Assembly (NCBI GenBank): GCA_963764465.1 | Contig: CAVXSO010000003.1 | Span: 62,001 to 126,000 of the forward strand | Length of the DNA: 64,000 nucleotides | Direction of reading: 5' to 3' | Source: JAJXXT01 sp963764465 | Lineage (GTDB): Bacteria; Pseudomonadota; Alphaproteobacteria; Acetobacterales; Acetobacteraceae | In this document: positions 61,870 to 64,000 of the stretch, in pieces | Position numbering within the stretch: the stretch's first letter is position 1 | Layout: the number at the start of each line of letters is the position of its first letter | Program-made: the position numbers and the translations under genes | Notes under the pieces: generated by a model | What the model was told of the DNA's origin: nothing | Seen by the model: only the letters and a program-made list of their open reading frames with translations | The model's database searches: none

Positions 61870-62808
61870 TCAGTGCAGCCACGACAGCAGCGCCGTCAGC
61901 GTGACGACGGACAGCACGGTCGAGACCAGCACCACGCCGGCCGCGTTCTCCGCCATCGTGTGCATCCGCCGCGCCAGCAGGAACGCGTTGGCGCCGGTCG
62001 GCATCGCGGCGGCGAGCACCACGGTCGAGAACGCGACACCGCGTACCCCGGCCGCGTGCGCGATCAGCCCCACCACCGCGGGCATCACCGCGAGCTTGAG
62101 CAGCGCCGTCGCTGCGATCTCCACGCGGTTGCCGGCGAGATGGGTGCCGATCATCGCGGGCTGCGGCAGCGAGGCACCAAGGCAGAAGAGCGCCACCGGT
62201 GCCGCGGCGCCGCCCAGCAGTGTCAGCAGCGCCGCCAGCGGTCCCGGCAGCGGCAATGCCGTCGCGCGCCAGAGCATCGCCGCCAGCACCGAGAGCACCA
62301 CTGGGTTGCTGAACAGCCCCCGCCCCACCGAGCGCAGCGTCTGCGCCACGCCGGGGCGCACGCCCTGGCCGACCTCGATCATCACGGTGGCCAGCGGCAG
62401 CAGCACCGCGGAATGGAAGGCGACCACGGCCAGCAGGTTCGCGACGCCGGTGGCGCCATAGGCCGCCTGGATCACCGGCACGCCCATCATCACCGTGTTG
62501 CCGTAGACCCCGTTCAATCCAAACATTCCGGCCGGCGCGAGTTGCATCCCCATGAGCCGGCGCCCCGCGACCACGGCGATGAAGAACAGGCCCACGGCGC
62601 CGGCCAGGAAACTGCCCGCCACGTCCACGAGCCTGAGCGGTGGCGCGTCCGCGATGGAGCCGAACAGCAGCGCGGGCATCGCCGCGAAGAAGGTGAAGTC
62701 GGTGAGGCCGCGCACGCCTCCGGTGTCCATCCAGCCGCGATGCACGCCAACCCAGCCCATCGCGATCAGTACGAAGACCGGGGCCACGATGCCGAGCAGA
62801 TGCGCCAT
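61870..62808 (-). CDS. AEC family transporter (auxin-efflux-carrier fold)
   Basis: 312 residues, about ten hydrophobic helices. VFVLIAMGWVGVHRGWMDTG, FFAAMPALLFGSIADAP, GNTVMMGVPVIQAAYGATGV and TGANAFLLARRM fit the Mem_trans (YfdV/auxin-efflux) family. Substrate probably a small carboxylate; not deducible. Convergent with rsmA (24 bases between stops), upstream of it on the same strand is gmk. Confidence 0.85.
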   Translation of the reverse strand: MAHLLGIVAPVFVLIAMGWVGVHRGWMDTGGVRGLTDFTFFAAMPALLFGSIADAPPLRLVDVAGSFLAGAVGLFFIAVVAGRRLMGMQLAPAGMFGLNGVYGNTVMMGVPVIQAAYGATGVANLLAVVAFHSAVLLPLATVMIEVGQGVRPGVAQTLRSVGRGLFSNPVVLSVLAAMLWRATALPLPGPLAALLTLLGGAAAPVALFCLGASLPQPAMIGTHLAGNRVEIAATALLKLAVMPAVVGLIAHAAGVRGVAFSTVVLAAAMPTGANAFLLARRMHTMAENAAGVVLVSTVLSVVTLTALLSWLH

Positions 62809-62835
62809 CGCGTCCCCCGTTTCCCGCGCCGCGAG

Positions 62836-63459
62836 TCAGCTGAGCCCGGCGATGAAATCGCCAAGGCCCGAGAGCCGCGCGCGCGCGCAACGCGCCGCCT
62901 CCAGCACCGCCCGTGCGCGCTGGATCGTCGTCTCGAGGTCGTCGTTGACCAGGACGTGGTCGAACTCCACCGCGCGGGCCATCTCCTGGCGCGCGGTTGC
63001 CAGGCGGGTCGCGATCTGCGCGGCGGAATCGGAGGCGCGGTTGCCCAGCCGGCGCGCGAGTTCCGCCATCGACGGCGGCAGCACGAACAGCCCCACCACG
63101 TCGCCCGGCAGTGCCTTGCGCACCAGCGCGTGTCCTTGCACGTCGATCGCCAGCACCACGTCGCGCCCGGCCTCGATCGCCTCCACCACCGGTGCGCGCG
63201 GCGTGCCGTAGCGCCTGGCGAACACCCCGGCCCATTCCAGCAGCGCGCCCTGCGACTGCATCGCGGCGAAGCGCGCATCGTCGATGAAATGATAGTCGCG
63301 CCCGTCTTCCTCGCCGGGGCGGGGCTGGCGCGTCGTAACGCTTACGGAACGGACGAGCGCGGTGTCGGTGGCCAGCATCGCCTGCGCGATCGTCGTCTTG
63401 CCGCCGCCTGAGGGTGCGGCGATGACCAGGCACAGGCCGCGGCGCCCGATGTCAGCCAT
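62836..63459 (-). CDS. gmk: Guanylate kinase
   Basis: Phosphorylates GMP to GDP. 207 residues from ATG 63459; the frame is open 35 codons earlier. P-loop VIAAPSGGGKTTIAQAML, the GMP-binding VSVTTRQPRPGEEDGRDYHF and VVLAIDVQGHALVRK are present. A normal length. Follows yicC by 8 bases, the usual yicC-gmk pair; the rsmA-AEC-gmk stretch is not canonical. Confidence 0.95.
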   Translation of the reverse strand: MADIGRRGLCLVIAAPSGGGKTTIAQAMLATDTALVRSVSVTTRQPRPGEEDGRDYHFIDDARFAAMQSQGALLEWAGVFARRYGTPRAPVVEAIEAGRDVVLAIDVQGHALVRKALPGDVVGLFVLPPSMAELARRLGNRASDSAAQIATRLATARQEMARAVEFDHVLVNDDLETTIQRARAVLEAARCARARLSGLGDFIAGLS

Positions 63460-63467
63460 GCTCGCTC

Positions 63468-63998
63468 TCAGGCAATGTTCTGCACCTGCTCGCGCAGTTG
63501 TTCGATCACCGCCTTCAGCGCCAGGCCGGTCGTGGTGAGCGCGCCGGAGGCGGATTTGCTGCACAGCGTGTTGGCCTCGCGCAGGAATTCCTGCACCAGG
63601 AAGTCGAGCTTCCTGCCGATCGCCTCGCCCTCCGCCAGCAGCGCGCGCGCCGCCGCGACATGGGCCGCGAGCCGGTCCAGTTCCTCGCGCACGTCCGAGC
63701 GCGTGGCGAGCAGCGCGATCTCCTGCGCCAGCCGTTCTTCAGGCACTGGCGGCGCGGACCCCAGCAATTGGCGCAGCGATTCCGCCAGCCGCTCGCGGTG
63801 CAGGCGCGGCTGGTCCACGGCCTCCGCCTCCGCGCGCTCGCGCAGTGCCGCGATCTCGTCGAGCAGCCGTCCCACCACCTCGGCGAGGCGCGCACCCTCC
63901 GCCTCGCGGGCGGCGAGAAGGGCGGACAGCGCCTCGGCGAAACCGCTGCGCAGCACCTCCGCCGCCGCGGCGTCGGCGCCGAGATCGAATTCCTCCCG
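63468..63998 (-). CDS. YicC family endoribonuclease, N-terminus cut by window edge
   Basis: Only the last 176 codons are visible; the frame continues past base 64000. LREELDRLAAHV-like VREELDRLAAHV, IGRKLDFLVQEFLREANTL and SGALTTTGLALKAVIEQLRE match the YicC/DUF1732 C-terminal domain, the metal-dependent RNase fold. The coiled-coil middle (EALSALLAAREAEGARLAEV) leads into it. yicC next to gmk is a conserved pair. Confidence 0.88.
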   Translation of the reverse strand, partial: REEFDLGADAAAAEVLRSGFAEALSALLAAREAEGARLAEVVGRLLDEIAALRERAEAEAVDQPRLHRERLAESLRQLLGSAPPVPEERLAQEIALLATRSDVREELDRLAAHVAAARALLAEGEAIGRKLDFLVQEFLREANTLCSKSASGALTTTGLALKAVIEQLREQVQNIA

Positions 63999-64000
63999 GC

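Overview
The window is GC-rich, gene-dense bacterial chromosome with short intergenic gaps, many 1-4 base gene overlaps and strong third-position GC bias. DUF1013/TrcR, NadQ (COG4111), two DUF465 proteins, DUF1192, a Hint-domain exoprotein and a ROSE-type heat-shock thermometer point to an alphaproteobacterium. The combination fits Rhodospirillales/Acetobacteraceae best, but the genus cannot be fixed from the sequence alone. I see no rRNA, tRNA, CRISPR array, transposase or phage gene. This looks like core chromosome with a few decaying genes.

Layout. 1-2919 (minus): ffh-rpsP-rimM-trmD (trmD cut by the window edge). 3168-6203 (plus): a secreted Hint-domain protein, a PH-like membrane protein and a DUF167 protein. 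6206-14494 (minus): nadQ, nadA, nadC, two glycosyltransferases, thrS, infC and a DUF4337 protein. 14534-18193 (plus): CapA-like phosphoesterase, alpha/beta hydrolase and a solute-binding protein. 18232-20481 (minus): an unrecognised protein, an epimerase-like reductase and a GST. 20656-25047 (plus): tkt-gap-pgk. 25356-29714 (minus): MFS transporter, amidase and a frameshifted rmuC. 29776-31564: chaC, mscL and a dead cyanase. 31618-35276: lipoprotein, CBS protein, pdxY, SDR and an OYE-family enzyme. 35641-37451: rpmE, hsp20, DUF1192 and trcR. 37448-43082: DUF465 pair, purE-purK, deoxyribosyltransferase-like protein, ndk, ABC-F and GFA protein. 43055-48635: tyrA with its leader, host-attachment protein, LysR, DUF1127, MocR, LysE and PhzF. 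48632-53712: holC, twin M17 aminopeptidases, cysQ and sua5. 53745-61845: FAD dehydrogenase, lptF-lptG-lptD-surA-rsmA. 61870-64000 (minus): AEC transporter, gmk and yicC (cut by the edge).

How the genes work together. Translation and secretion genes (ffh, rpsP, rimM, trmD, thrS, infC, rpmE, rsmA, sua5, ABC-F) dominate. The envelope block lptF-lptG-lptD-surA builds the LPS export route and its periplasmic chaperone. NAD synthesis (nadA, nadC) sits beside its likely regulator nadQ, with paired operator-like sites at nadA, but nadB is missing from the cluster. tkt-gap-pgk forms a central-carbon cluster.

Most interesting signals: (1) a complete transcription attenuator ahead of tyrA, with a 14-codon leader peptide carrying tandem Tyr codons and mutually exclusive hairpins; (2) tandem TATGCT-N7-AGCATA-like sites over the nadA ribosome binding site; (3) an AUA start codon for infC; (4) a ROSE thermometer with an RpoH-like promoter at hsp20; (5) a cyanase gene killed by an amber codon and a loss of its catalytic Ser; (6) a one-base frameshift in rmuC; (7) repeated use of TTG, CTG and GTG starts fused to the preceding stop codon.
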